DNA of 64,000 nt from Puerhibacterium puerhi (GTDB lineage Bacteria; Actinomycetota; Actinomycetes; Actinomycetales; Cellulomonadaceae). Both the position numbers and the translations under genes were made by a program. Position 1 is the first letter of the stretch; the number at the start of each line of letters is the position of its first letter. The notes under the pieces were generated by a model. The model was not told where the DNA came from. It saw nothing but the letters and a program-made list of their open reading frames with translations, and ran no database searches. Below are positions 49,219-57,970 of the stretch, in pieces. The DNA lies in assembly GCF_009846865.1 (NCBI RefSeq), contig NZ_WUWN01000001.1, positions 300,743 through 364,742 of the forward strand. Direction: 5' to 3'.

Positions 49219-49453
49219 CCGTCCTCCTCGACGAGCTGCCTGGGCCTCGTGCGTTCCGCTGCTGCTCGGGTCCCGGTTCTGGAGCCCGCCTCCACGGAGA
49301 GGTTCCCGCCGGCACCGTTGACGGCGGGATGCGCGAGTCTAACCACATGTGACGGGCGTCACGAAAGGTACGACCAGTGCCGTGTCGCCGCAGGTGCCGC
49401 CGCGGCCCTCTCCGCGGGCGTCTCGGGGACCGGACCGACGCGCTCCCGGCGGC

Positions 49454-49488
49454 GGCCGGCGCCCGCGAGACCCCCGCGGGCGCCGGCC
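49454..49488 (-). terminator. Terminator of the alpha-galactoside operon
   Basis: GGCCGGCGCCCGC (49454-49466) pairs perfectly with GCGGGCGCCGGCC (49476-49488) around a 9-base loop, immediately past the binding-protein stop codon. Confidence 0.7.
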
Positions 49489-49492
49489 ATGA

Positions 49493-50890
49493 TCAGGACC
49501 CGTCGGCGAACAGCGCGTCGACGCGTTCGTTCGCGCGTCCCAGGGACTCGGGCTCCGCGCGGAACGCCACGACGGCGTCCACGGCCGGCTGCATGATCGT
49601 CTGCAGCTCGGCCCACCGGTCGGTCACGGGGGACAGCGTCGTCGAGCCCTCCTCGACCTGGACGAAGAACGCCTCCGCGTCGATGCCCCGCGCCGTGAAG
49701 GCCTCGACGGCGCGGTCGGTGGCCTCCTTGATCGCCGGGAACACCCGCGCCTCCTGCGCGACGCGCAGCTGGCAGTCCGGGCTCGCCAGGTACCGCACCC
49801 AGGCCCACGCCTCGTCGGGGTGGGGCGTGCCGGCGTAGATCGCGTCGGACAGCCCGTTGAACACCGTGCCGCGCTGCCCGTCGGGGCCGACCGGCGTCGG
49901 GGCCACGCCGAAGGAGGCACCACCGAGCTCGCTGATCGCCCGTGCGTTCCACGAGCCCTCGACGAGGGTCGCGTACGCGCCCGCGCCGAGCGACTCCTGG
50001 GCGCCCACGCCCGACGTCGCGACCGACAGCGGGGGCATGTAGCCCTTGTCGATCAGCGAGCGCCACCAGTCGATCGTCTCGACGAACGCGGGGTCGCCGT
50101 AGCCGAACCGGGTGGGCCACGGGTTGCGGTCGGCGTAGTCCCAGCCGTTGCTGAGCGCGAACGGCGACCACTGCACCTGCCCGAACCCGCCGCCCGACTC
50201 GTTGTAGCCGAGCCCGTAGACGGCGACGTGCTCCTTGTCGAAGCCCGGTTCGTCCCCGCGCACCCCGTTGCGGTCCACCGTCATGCGCGCGACGAACTGC
50301 TCGAACGAGCCGCCGTCCCGGGGGTTCCACTCCAGCTCCCACAGGTCCTCGGGCGCGTAGCCGGCCTCGGCCAGCATGTCGGCGTTGTAGTACAGGCCGA
50401 CGGTGTCCCAGTCCTTGGGCAGCCCGTACAGGCCGCCGTCCTGGCCGCGCCACAGGTCGATGAGCCCGTCCTGGTACTGGGAGGTGTCGATGCCGGAGTC
50501 CTCGACGCGGTCGGAGATGTCGAGGATCTGCCCGTACCCCACGTACTTGCCGAACTGCTGGGAGTGGTCGACGAACACGTCCGGGGCGCTCTCGGCCACC
50601 ATGCGGGCCGTGAGCTGGGTCCAGTAGTCGTCCCACCCGTACTGCTCGATGTTGATGCGGATGCCCGGGTTCTCGGCCTCGAAGTCGCTGGCGCACGCCT
50701 GGTACCCGGGCAGCTGGTTGGCGTCCCACATCCAGTAGGTCAGCGTCACGGTGTCGTCCCCGACGGCGGCCGGTGACGCGCAGCCCGCGAGCGCCGCGGC
50801 GGCCGCGGCCGCCAGGACCGCGGCGGTCGCGCGGCGGCGGCGCGTCCCCCTCATGGTCGTCCTCACGGTCGTCCTCACGGTCGTCCTCAT
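49493..50890 (-). CDS. Sugar ABC transporter solute-binding lipoprotein (family 1)
   Basis: A 465-residue CUT1-type binding protein. The signal peptide ends AALAGC; the mature part begins DTVTLTYWMWDANQLPGYQACASDFEAENPGIRINIEQYGWDDYW, typical of MalE/UgpB-like proteins. The coding start is unusual: a 12-base tandem repeat encodes RTTV RTTV RTTM, giving several in-frame ATG/GTG codons (50899, 50890, 50857). ATG at 50890 is used because AGGTGG lies five bases upstream. It is the last gene of the GH36-MalF-MalG-SBP series; the binding protein more often comes first. The likely cargo is an alpha-galactoside. Confidence 0.85.
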   Translation of the reverse strand: MRTTVRTTVRTTMRGTRRRRATAAVLAAAAAAALAGCASPAAVGDDTVTLTYWMWDANQLPGYQACASDFEAENPGIRINIEQYGWDDYWTQLTARMVAESAPDVFVDHSQQFGKYVGYGQILDISDRVEDSGIDTSQYQDGLIDLWRGQDGGLYGLPKDWDTVGLYYNADMLAEAGYAPEDLWELEWNPRDGGSFEQFVARMTVDRNGVRGDEPGFDKEHVAVYGLGYNESGGGFGQVQWSPFALSNGWDYADRNPWPTRFGYGDPAFVETIDWWRSLIDKGYMPPLSVATSGVGAQESLGAGAYATLVEGSWNARAISELGGASFGVAPTPVGPDGQRGTVFNGLSDAIYAGTPHPDEAWAWVRYLASPDCQLRVAQEARVFPAIKEATDRAVEAFTARGIDAEAFFVQVEEGSTTLSPVTDRWAELQTIMQPAVDAVVAFRAEPESLGRANERVDALFADGS

Positions 50891-50893
50891 GGT
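50849..50893. repeat. 12-base tandem repeat at the start of the binding-protein gene
   Basis: The unit CCTCACGGTCGT occurs about three and a half times with single-base variants (CCTCATGGTCGT, CCTCATGGTGAC). Each unit is four codons, so copy-number change keeps the frame and alters only the length of the positively charged signal-peptide start. Confidence 0.8.
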
Positions 50894-50900
50894 GACCACC

Positions 50901-51872
50901 TCACTTGATGCCGGAGAAGCCGATGGAGTTGACGATGCGCCGCCCGAGGGCGAGGAACAGCAGGACGATGGGCAGGGCGGCCACGAGCGTCGCGGCCATC
51001 AGCCCGGCCCAGTCGGGGCTGCCCTGCGGCGTCTGGGAGCGGAAGATGCCGAGCGCCACGGTGAGCACGCGCACGTCGTCGGACTGCCCGACCAGCAGCG
51101 GCCAGAAGTACTCGTTCCACGCCTGGATGTAGGTCAGGACGGCGAGCGTGGTGATCGGCGCCGCGCTCATCGGCAGGATCACGCGCAGGAACGTGCGGGC
51201 GCGGCCGGCGCCGTCGATCATCGCCGCCTCCTCGACCTCGCGCGGGATGCCCAGGAAGAACTGGCGCAGGAAGAACACCGCGAACGGGGTCATGAAGAAC
51301 GTCGGCAGCACGAGCCCGGGGAACGTGTTGAGCAGCCCGAGCTCCTTGATCAGCACGAAGTTCGGGATGGCGGTGAAGATCCCCGGGACCATGAGCGCGG
51401 AGAGGAACACGGCGAACGTCGTGTCGCGTCCCCGCCAGCGCAGCCGGGCGAACGCGTACGCCGCCATGGCCGAGAAGAACACCTGGCCCACGGTGGTCGC
51501 GGTCGCCACGACCACCGAGTTGCGCAGGTAGAGCCAGAAGTTGATGCGCCCGCCGGCGCCGCCCTGCGCGAGGGACTCCTCCAGCGTCGTCAGGCCGAAG
51601 ACCCGGCGGAAGGCGTCGAGCGTGAAGCCGGCCGGGCCCAGGTTGTCGGCCTGGGCCGCGAGCTCGGCGTTCGTGGAGAACGCGGTGCGCAGCATCCAGT
51701 AGAACGGGAACAGCGTCACCAGCAGGACCACCGCCATCACGAGCCAGCCGAGCACGCGACCGGCGCGCGGACGGCGGGAGCGGGGGCCGCGTGCGGCGGC
51801 GGACGCCGGGCGCTGGGCGCCGGCACGCCGGCCCGGCACCCGGGCCGGGAGGGTGGACGTCGTCGTCGACAT
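50901..51872 (-). CDS. Sugar ABC transporter permease, MalG-like
   Basis: A 323-residue CUT1 permease with an Arg-rich, Ala-rich cytoplasmic leader of 45 residues and six helices. The coupling (EAA) loop reads VEEAAMIDGAGRARTFLRVILPMS. The C-terminal end RRIVNSIGFSGIK is typical of MalG/LacG proteins. AAAGGGG precedes the ATG. It lies 12 bases after the MalF-like gene and 10 bases before the binding-protein start. Confidence 0.9.
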   Translation of the reverse strand: MSTTTSTLPARVPGRRAGAQRPASAAARGPRSRRPRAGRVLGWLVMAVVLLVTLFPFYWMLRTAFSTNAELAAQADNLGPAGFTLDAFRRVFGLTTLEESLAQGGAGGRINFWLYLRNSVVVATATTVGQVFFSAMAAYAFARLRWRGRDTTFAVFLSALMVPGIFTAIPNFVLIKELGLLNTFPGLVLPTFFMTPFAVFFLRQFFLGIPREVEEAAMIDGAGRARTFLRVILPMSAAPITTLAVLTYIQAWNEYFWPLLVGQSDDVRVLTVALGIFRSQTPQGSPDWAGLMAATLVAALPIVLLFLALGRRIVNSIGFSGIK

Positions 51873-51884
51873 GGTCGGCCCCTT

Positions 51885-52838
51885 TCAGCTCGCGTCCGAC
51901 TCGTTCGCCCGGGTCAGGCGCAGCTGCAGCAGCGCGATCCCGAGCAGCACGACGAACAGCACGACGGACAGCGCGGAGGCGTACCCGAAGTCGAGCTGAC
52001 CGAAGGCGAGGTCGTAGATGTACAGGTAGATGACGCGGGTGGCGTCGATCGGGCCGCCCGCGGTGGTCACGGCGACCGTGTCGAAGATCTGGAACGAGCC
52101 AGTGATCGTCACCACGAGCACGAGGGCCAGCACCGGGCGCAGCAGCGGCAGCGTCACGGAGCGGAACTGGCGCCACGCGCCCGCGCCGTCCAGCTCGGCC
52201 GCCTCGTACACCTGGGGCGAGATCGCCTGCAGGCCCGCGAAAATGAGCAGCGCCGTGTAGCCCATGTGCCGCCAGACGTTGATGAGGGCGATGGTGGGCA
52301 GCGCGAGCGTCGGGTCGCCGAAGAACGCCTGCGGGTCCACCCCGACCTTCTGCAGCAGCACGTTCACCACGCCCATCTGGTAGTCGAGCATGAAGAACCA
52401 GACGAGGGCCACGACGACGTTGGCGACGAAGTAGGGCAGCAGCACGGCGCCGCGCACCAGCACCGACCGCGTGAGCCGCTGCATGAGCACCGCGAGCCCG
52501 ATCGCGACGACGGTCTGCAGGCCGATGTTGATGACCACGTAGGTGGCCGTCACGCCCATGGCGTTCCAGAACAGCGGGTCGTGCACGAGCCGGTCGTAGT
52601 TCTCGAGACCCACGAAGCGCGGCGGCGCCAGCACGGAGTAGTCCGTGAGCGAGAACCAGGCGCCGCGGACGGCGGGCACCAGGTAGAAGACGACGAAGCC
52701 GATCGTCGCCGGCAGCAGGAAGACCAGGGCGGCGCGCAGGTCGCCGCGCCGGGGCCCCTCGCCGTCGGGGCGCCGGGCGGGCCGCCCGCCGGGGCGCCCG
52801 CCCCGGCGGGCGCGGGGGCCGGCTGGCAGAGCTGTCAT
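51885..52838 (-). CDS. Sugar ABC transporter permease, MalF-like
   Basis: A 317-residue CUT1 permease with six helices. It opens LVFLLPATIGFVVFYLVPAV and has the EAA loop VYEAAELDGAGAWRQFRSVTLPLL. GGAGG precedes the ATG. A strong hairpin lies between this gene and the alpha-galactosidase upstream, so its expression may differ from that of the enzyme. No ATPase is encoded in the cluster; CUT1 importers of Gram-positives commonly share a distant MsmK/MsiK ATPase. Confidence 0.9.
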   Translation of the reverse strand: MTALPAGPRARRGGRPGGRPARRPDGEGPRRGDLRAALVFLLPATIGFVVFYLVPAVRGAWFSLTDYSVLAPPRFVGLENYDRLVHDPLFWNAMGVTATYVVINIGLQTVVAIGLAVLMQRLTRSVLVRGAVLLPYFVANVVVALVWFFMLDYQMGVVNVLLQKVGVDPQAFFGDPTLALPTIALINVWRHMGYTALLIFAGLQAISPQVYEAAELDGAGAWRQFRSVTLPLLRPVLALVLVVTITGSFQIFDTVAVTTAGGPIDATRVIYLYIYDLAFGQLDFGYASALSVVLFVVLLGIALLQLRLTRANESDAS

Positions 52839-52913
52839 GGAGTGCCTCCAGTCGCGTCGTTGCGAGGGGCCGGGCGACGGTGCCCGGGAGGCGGGCGTCG
52901 TCGCCCGCGGTGC

Positions 52914-52944
52914 GCCCGGCGGTCCGCCTCGCGGACCGCCGGGC
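52914..52944 (-). terminator. Intercistronic hairpin between GH36 and MalF-like genes
   Basis: GCCCGGCGGTCCGC (52914-52927) and GCGGACCGCCGGGC (52931-52944) pair perfectly around a 3-base loop. It begins eight bases beyond the GH36 stop, within the same-strand gene series, so it may be a partial terminator or an mRNA-stabilising structure. Confidence 0.6.
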
Positions 52945-52951
52945 GGGACGG

Positions 52952-55147
52952 TCAGCCGACGGCGCGCACGTGCAGCAGCACGGAGCGCTCCGGGTGCTGG
53001 TTCGGGGCCTGGAGGCCGACGGCGTCGAGCACCGTGCCGCGCAGCCGCACGCCGTCCTTCCACCACGCCGGGGCGGCGACGCCGTCGGCCCGGGGCGTGA
53101 TGTCGTCGCCCGGCGCCAGCGGCCGCACCTCGTACGTGCGCCGCGGGTCCAGGCCGGGCAGCCGCACCCGCCCGGGCGGGGCGGCGACGCTCGTCGTGAG
53201 CTGCACGACGGCGAAGACCGCCTCGGCGCCGTCGGCGGCGACGACCCCGTGGACCCGCAGCGCCGGGTCCGGGTGGTCGGCCCGGACCACGACCCCGTGG
53301 TGGAGCAGGTCGCGGTGCTGCTTGTAGGCGGCGACCCAGCGGGCGAGCTCCGTCCGCTCCTCCTCGCTCGCGCGGGTGACGTCCCACTCGACGCCGAGGT
53401 GGCCGAAGAACGCGGTCGCGCCGCGGAAACCCAGCTCGTGGTGGCGGCCGGTGGTGTGCGAGCGGGGCGAGCCGATGTGGGAGCCCATCATCTCGGGCGG
53501 CACGATCATGCCCGTGCCCGCCTCGATGGTCTGCCGCTCGAGGGCGTCGATGCAGTCGGAGGCCCAGATGCGGTCGGTGCGCTCGAGGATCCCCAGGTCC
53601 GCGCGGCCGCCGCCGCCCGAGCAGCTCTCGAACTCCACGTCCGGGTGCGCGGCGCGCAGCGCGTCGAGCAGGCGGTAGGTGGCGAGCGTCTGGTCGTGCA
53701 CCCCGGCCGTGCCCGTGGTGGGGTGGCCCGCCTCGATGAGGTCGCGGTTGTGGTCCCACTTCACGAACCCGATGGGGTACTCCTCGAGGATCGCGTGCAC
53801 GCGCTCGTAGACGTACGCCCACGCCTCGGGGTTGGCGAGGTCGAGCACCTGCTGGTTGCGCGAGGCCACCGGCGTGCGGTCGCCCGAGCGCATGACCCAG
53901 TCGGGGTGGGCGCGGGCGAGGTCGGAGTCCGGGTTGACCATCTCCGGCTCGAACCACAGCCCGAGCTCCATCCCGAGCCCGACGACGTGGTCGGCCAGCG
54001 GGTGCAGCCCTTGGGGCCAGACGTCCTCGTCGACGTACCAGTCGCCGAGCCCGGCGGTGTCGTCGCGGCGGTGGCGGAACCAGCCGTCGTCGAGCACGTA
54101 CCGCTCGATCCCGGCGGCCGCGGCCGTGTCGGCGAGCGCGGTGAGCCGGTCCAGGTCGTGGTCGAAGTAGACCGCCTCCCAGACGTTGATCAGCGCCTTG
54201 CGCGGGCTGGTGGGGTGCTGCGGGCGCGAGCGCAGGTAGGCGTGGAACCGGTGCGACAGCTCGTCGAGCCCGTCGCCGTAGGACGCGTAGAGCCAGGGCG
54301 AGGTGTAGGACTCCCCCGCGGCGAGGCGCACCTCGCCGGGGAACAGCAGCTCGCCGCCGCCGAGCACCCGCGCCCCGTTCGGCATCTCCTGCTCGGCGAA
54401 CGTCCGGGTGTTGCCCGACCACCCCACGTGCACCCCCCACACCTCGCCGCGGCGGTGGCCGAATCCGGCGCGTCCGGCGGTGAGCAGCAGGGTGCCGTCG
54501 TGGGTGCGCGCGCGACGGGTCTCGCGCAGGTGCGTGCCGGCGACGAAGGGGTGGCGCTGCGGCGAGCGCTCGCGCAGGTGCCGGCCGGTCCAGTCGAGGA
54601 TCTCGTCCGCCTCGGCCGGCAGCGGCAGCACGGTGTCCAGCCCGGCGACGGTGAAGAGGCCGTCGGCAGCGTTGGTGAGCGTGGAGCACGTGCGCACCAG
54701 GCCCGAGGGGTACATCTCCACGACCGTCTCGAGCTCCAGGCCGGCGTCGGCGTCGTGCGCCGTGACGACGAGCCGGTCGGCCACCGGCGTGCCGTCCTCG
54801 CGGCTCGTCGGGCCGCTGGTCGTCACCGTCCGCGTGGTGAACGACGTGGACCAGGCCCGGCCGTCGCGGTGCCCGCTGACCCCGGGCGTGGCCATCCAGC
54901 CCGCCGCCTGCTCGGGCACCAGCGACAGCACGTACGGCGCGTCGGGAGTGCCGGAGATCACGGGGACGACGGACGCCGTCGCCAGCTCCGCGACCTCCTG
55001 GGCGTCGACGGGACCGAGGTCGCGTCCCCAGTGCAGCACGCGTGGCAGGCGCGGGCCGGAGACGTCGAGCAGCAGGCTGACGCCGGCCGCGCGCAGGTGG
55101 GCGAAGGAGGGGGCCGTGCGGGCGTCGGTGGACCGCGTGGTGCTCAT
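52952..55147 (-). CDS. Alpha-galactosidase, glycoside hydrolase family 36
   Basis: A 731-residue GH36 enzyme releasing terminal alpha-galactose from raffinose-type sugars or galactomannan fragments. The N-terminal beta-supersandwich (about 1-290) precedes the catalytic barrel. The nucleophile Asp465 is in VKWDHNRD, the acid/base Asp531 in ASDCIDALERQ, and the substrate loop is ESCSGGGGRADLG. No signal peptide is seen, so it acts in the cytoplasm on sugars brought in by the adjacent importer. GAAGAGG precedes the ATG. It is divergent from the ROK regulator. Confidence 0.95.
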   Translation of the reverse strand: MSTTRSTDARTAPSFAHLRAAGVSLLLDVSGPRLPRVLHWGRDLGPVDAQEVAELATASVVPVISGTPDAPYVLSLVPEQAAGWMATPGVSGHRDGRAWSTSFTTRTVTTSGPTSREDGTPVADRLVVTAHDADAGLELETVVEMYPSGLVRTCSTLTNAADGLFTVAGLDTVLPLPAEADEILDWTGRHLRERSPQRHPFVAGTHLRETRRARTHDGTLLLTAGRAGFGHRRGEVWGVHVGWSGNTRTFAEQEMPNGARVLGGGELLFPGEVRLAAGESYTSPWLYASYGDGLDELSHRFHAYLRSRPQHPTSPRKALINVWEAVYFDHDLDRLTALADTAAAAGIERYVLDDGWFRHRRDDTAGLGDWYVDEDVWPQGLHPLADHVVGLGMELGLWFEPEMVNPDSDLARAHPDWVMRSGDRTPVASRNQQVLDLANPEAWAYVYERVHAILEEYPIGFVKWDHNRDLIEAGHPTTGTAGVHDQTLATYRLLDALRAAHPDVEFESCSGGGGRADLGILERTDRIWASDCIDALERQTIEAGTGMIVPPEMMGSHIGSPRSHTTGRHHELGFRGATAFFGHLGVEWDVTRASEEERTELARWVAAYKQHRDLLHHGVVVRADHPDPALRVHGVVAADGAEAVFAVVQLTTSVAAPPGRVRLPGLDPRRTYEVRPLAPGDDITPRADGVAAPAWWKDGVRLRGTVLDAVGLQAPNQHPERSVLLHVRAVG

Positions 55148-55185
55148 CGATGACCTCTTCGTCGGGGACGTCGTCGTCGCCGTTA

Positions 55186-55299
55186 TTTCTGCCACGGAAC
55201 TTACTCTGTCGTCAAGAGGTGGTCGGGTGCGCAGGTCGGGCGGATCGACGCGGGACCGCCCGCGCTCCTGGGCGGCCTTTGTTTCACCCGAGAACTTAC
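55186..55299. promoter_or_regulatory. Two similar boxes in the GH36/ROK divergent region
   Basis: TTTC-N7-GAACTTAC (55186-55204) and TTTC-N6-GAACTTAC (55282-55299) are direct near-repeats about 95 bases apart, one close to each divergent gene start. They are the most AT-rich words of the region and are plausible ROK operators; the dyad within each is weak. Confidence 0.45.
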
Positions 55300-55360
55300 C
55301 GTCGCCCGGTCTGCGCGCCGTCGGGGCACAATGAGCGCCACCGACCGAGGAGCGACGCTG

Positions 55361-56509
55361 ATGACCACGACACGGCCAGCCGGCTGGGTGCCGTTGACCG
55401 GGCAGGCCCACCGCGTCGCGCTCGAGGTGCTGCTGCACGGGCCGCTCTCCCGGGCGGAGCTCGCCCGCCGCGTCGAGATGAGCCCGGGCAGCCTCACCCG
55501 GCTGACCCGACCGCTGCTCGACTCCGGACTGCTGGTGGAGGCCGACGACGCGGGTGCGGACCGCCGTCCCGGCCGCCCCTCGCAGCCGCTCGACGTGGTC
55601 GCCGACTCCCACCACTTCGTCGGGGTGAAGATCACGGGCGACGCCGCCTACGGCGTGGTCACCACCCTGCGGGCCGACGTCGTCGCCCGCGCGCAGGCGC
55701 CGCTGCGGGACGCCGCCCCCGAGGCGGTGGCGGCCGACGTCGCCGACCTCGTCGACCGGCTGACCGCGCTCGCGCCCGCCGCCACCGCGGTCGGGGTCTC
55801 CGTGGGCGGGCACGTGCTGCCCGACGGCACGGTGCGGCGCGCCCCGTTCCTGGGCTGGAGCGACGTGCCGCTGACGCGGATGCTCGCCGAGCGCACCGGC
55901 CGCGCGGTCGTCGCCGCGAACGACGTCGCGGCCCTGACCGAGGCGACGCACTGGTTCGGCGAGGGGCGTGGTCACGAGGCGTTCGCCGTCGTCACCGTGG
56001 GCGCTGGCGTCGGCCTGGGCGTGGTGGCGCACGACCGGCTGCTGACCGGCCCGTATGCGGGCCTGGGGCTGATCGGGCACCACCCGCTCGAGCCGGGCGG
56101 GCCCGTCTGCTCCCAGGGCCACCGGGGCTGCGCGGAGGCGATGCTCACGACCTGGTCGATCGAGCGGCAGGTCGCCGCGTCGACGGGCGCCTCCCTGCCC
56201 TTCGAGGCGGTGCTCGACGCCGCTGCGGCCGGCGCCACCGTCCCCCGCCGGGTGGTGGACGACGCCGGCCGCGCGCTCGGGCGCCTGCTGGCCGCGGTCA
56301 CCAACATCGCGCTGCCCGAGGTGCTCGTGCTCGGCGGGGAGGGGGCACGGCTGGCCTCGGTGGCGCAGCGGGTGCTCGCCGACGAGCTGCGCGCCGGCGT
56401 GGACCCCCTGGCCGAACCGCCGCCGGTCGTGGTGCAGTCACCCGGCTTCCACGAGTGGGCGCGCGGCGCCGCTGTCGTCGCGATCCAGACGTTCGTGCTG
56501 GGCCGCTGA
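55361..56509 (+). CDS. ROK family transcriptional regulator
   Basis: A 382-residue ROK repressor. The winged helix (about 10-70) reads HRVALEVLLHGPLSRAELARRVEMSPGSLTRLTRPLLDSGLL. The sugar-kinase-like ligand domain follows, with GVSVGGHV, AANDVAALTEA and the GHHPLEPGG loop. The zinc motif reads CSQGHRGCAE; the second Cys of the canonical CxCGxxGCxE is Gln, so the structural zinc site may be altered. ATG at 55361 is chosen because GAGGAG lies eight bases upstream; an ATG ten codons earlier lacks this. It probably represses the divergent alpha-galactoside genes in the absence of sugar. Confidence 0.85.
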   Translation: MTTTRPAGWVPLTGQAHRVALEVLLHGPLSRAELARRVEMSPGSLTRLTRPLLDSGLLVEADDAGADRRPGRPSQPLDVVADSHHFVGVKITGDAAYGVVTTLRADVVARAQAPLRDAAPEAVAADVADLVDRLTALAPAATAVGVSVGGHVLPDGTVRRAPFLGWSDVPLTRMLAERTGRAVVAANDVAALTEATHWFGEGRGHEAFAVVTVGAGVGLGVVAHDRLLTGPYAGLGLIGHHPLEPGGPVCSQGHRGCAEAMLTTWSIERQVAASTGASLPFEAVLDAAAAGATVPRRVVDDAGRALGRLLAAVTNIALPEVLVLGGEGARLASVAQRVLADELRAGVDPLAEPPPVVVQSPGFHEWARGAAVVAIQTFVLGR

Positions 56510-56583
56510 GCCCACCCGGCTCCCGCCGCGGGCCCCGGGCAGCGGTGCCGGGCGCTCCGGACGGCGCGTGGAAGACTGCGGCC

Positions 56584-57918
56584 ATGCCTACCGTCTCCGT
56601 GCCTGCCCGACCTGTGCCTGACGAGGCCCGCGCCCACGCCGAGGACCTGGGCGCCTTCGTCACCGCCTCGCCGTCGTCGTTCCACGCCGCCGCCGAGATC
56701 GCGCGGCGCGCCGAGGCGGCGGGCTTCGTCCGGCTGGACGAGGCCGGCGCCTGGGACGTGGTCCCGGGCGGCCGGTACGTCGTCGTGCGGGACGGCTCCG
56801 CCGTCGCGTTCGTGGTGCCGGCGTCGGCAGGCGCCACGACCCCCTTCACCGTCGTGGGGGCGCACACCGACTCCCCCGGCTTCAAGCTCAAGCCGCACCC
56901 GACCACGGGCGCTGCCGGGTTCGCGCAGGCCGGCGTCGAGGTCTACGGCGGCCCGCTGCTCAACTCGTGGCTCGACCGCGAGCTGGAGCTCGCCGGCCGG
57001 GTCGTGACCGCCGACGGCGTCGAGCACCTGGTGCGCACCGGGCCGTTCCTGCGCATCCCGCAGCTGGCGATCCACCTCGACCGGTCGGTGAACGACGGGC
57101 TCGCCCTGGACAAGCAGCGGCACACCCAGCCCGTCTGGGGCCTGGCCGCCGGGCTCGGCGACGGCGCGGACCTGCTCGCGGCCCTCGCGGCGACCGCCGA
57201 CGACGGCGCGGGCGTCGACCGCGACCAGGTGCTCGGCTACGACGTCGTCGTGGCCGACACCCAGGCCCCGCGTGCCTTCGGCGCCGACCGGGCGCTGTGG
57301 GCGTCCGGCCGGCTGGACAACCTGCTGTCGACGCACGCCGCGACCACGGCGCTGCTGGCCCTGGCCGCCGACGGCGCTCCGGAAGCGGGCCCGGTCGCCA
57401 TGGTCGCCGCGTTCGACCACGAGGAGATCGGGTCGGAGTCGCGCTCGGGGGCCGCCGGGCCGTTCCTCGAGGACGTGCTGCTGCGGGTGTCCGCCGCGCT
57501 CGGCGCGTCGGCCGAGGAGCGGGCGCGCGCGTTCGCCGCGTCGTTCCACGTGAGCTCGGACGTCGGCCACGGCGTGCACCCCAACTTCCCGGAGCGCCAC
57601 GACCCGGCCGTGCGCCCGCTCGTGGGCGGCGGGCCGATCCTCAAGATCAACGCCAACCAGCGCTACTCCACCGACGCCCACGGCGCCGCCCGCTGGCAGG
57701 CGGCGTGCGCGGCGGCGGGAGTGCCGAGCCAGGAGTTCGTGTCCAACAACTCCATCCCCTGCGGCTCGACGATCGGCCCCATCACCGCCACGCGGCTGGG
57801 CATCCGCACCGTCGACGTCGGCGTGCCGATCCTGTCGATGCACTCGGCGCGCGAGATGACGGCGGTGGTGGACCCCTGGTACCTGAGCCGGGCGATGGCG
57901 CAGGTGCTGCGCGGCTGA
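56584..57918 (+). CDS. M18 family aminopeptidase
   Basis: A 444-residue dinuclear zinc aminopeptidase of the aspartyl aminopeptidase/ApeB group. Metal and catalytic residues are visible: VGAHTDSP (His), SGRLDN (Asp), FDHEEIGS (catalytic Glu pair), DVGHGVHPN, and the final SMHSARE (His). Active in the cytoplasm on peptides with acidic or other N-termini. There is no clear ribosome site; AAGACT lies six bases before the ATG, a near match to the leaderless signal. The gene is not functionally linked to its neighbours. Confidence 0.92.
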   Translation: MPTVSVPARPVPDEARAHAEDLGAFVTASPSSFHAAAEIARRAEAAGFVRLDEAGAWDVVPGGRYVVVRDGSAVAFVVPASAGATTPFTVVGAHTDSPGFKLKPHPTTGAAGFAQAGVEVYGGPLLNSWLDRELELAGRVVTADGVEHLVRTGPFLRIPQLAIHLDRSVNDGLALDKQRHTQPVWGLAAGLGDGADLLAALAATADDGAGVDRDQVLGYDVVVADTQAPRAFGADRALWASGRLDNLLSTHAATTALLALAADGAPEAGPVAMVAAFDHEEIGSESRSGAAGPFLEDVLLRVSAALGASAEERARAFAASFHVSSDVGHGVHPNFPERHDPAVRPLVGGGPILKINANQRYSTDAHGAARWQAACAAAGVPSQEFVSNNSIPCGSTIGPITATRLGIRTVDVGVPILSMHSAREMTAVVDPWYLSRAMAQVLRG

Positions 57919-57970
57919 CGGCGGGCACCGCCGGAGCCCCGCCGTCACCCCCGGGTGGGAGGATGGCGGG

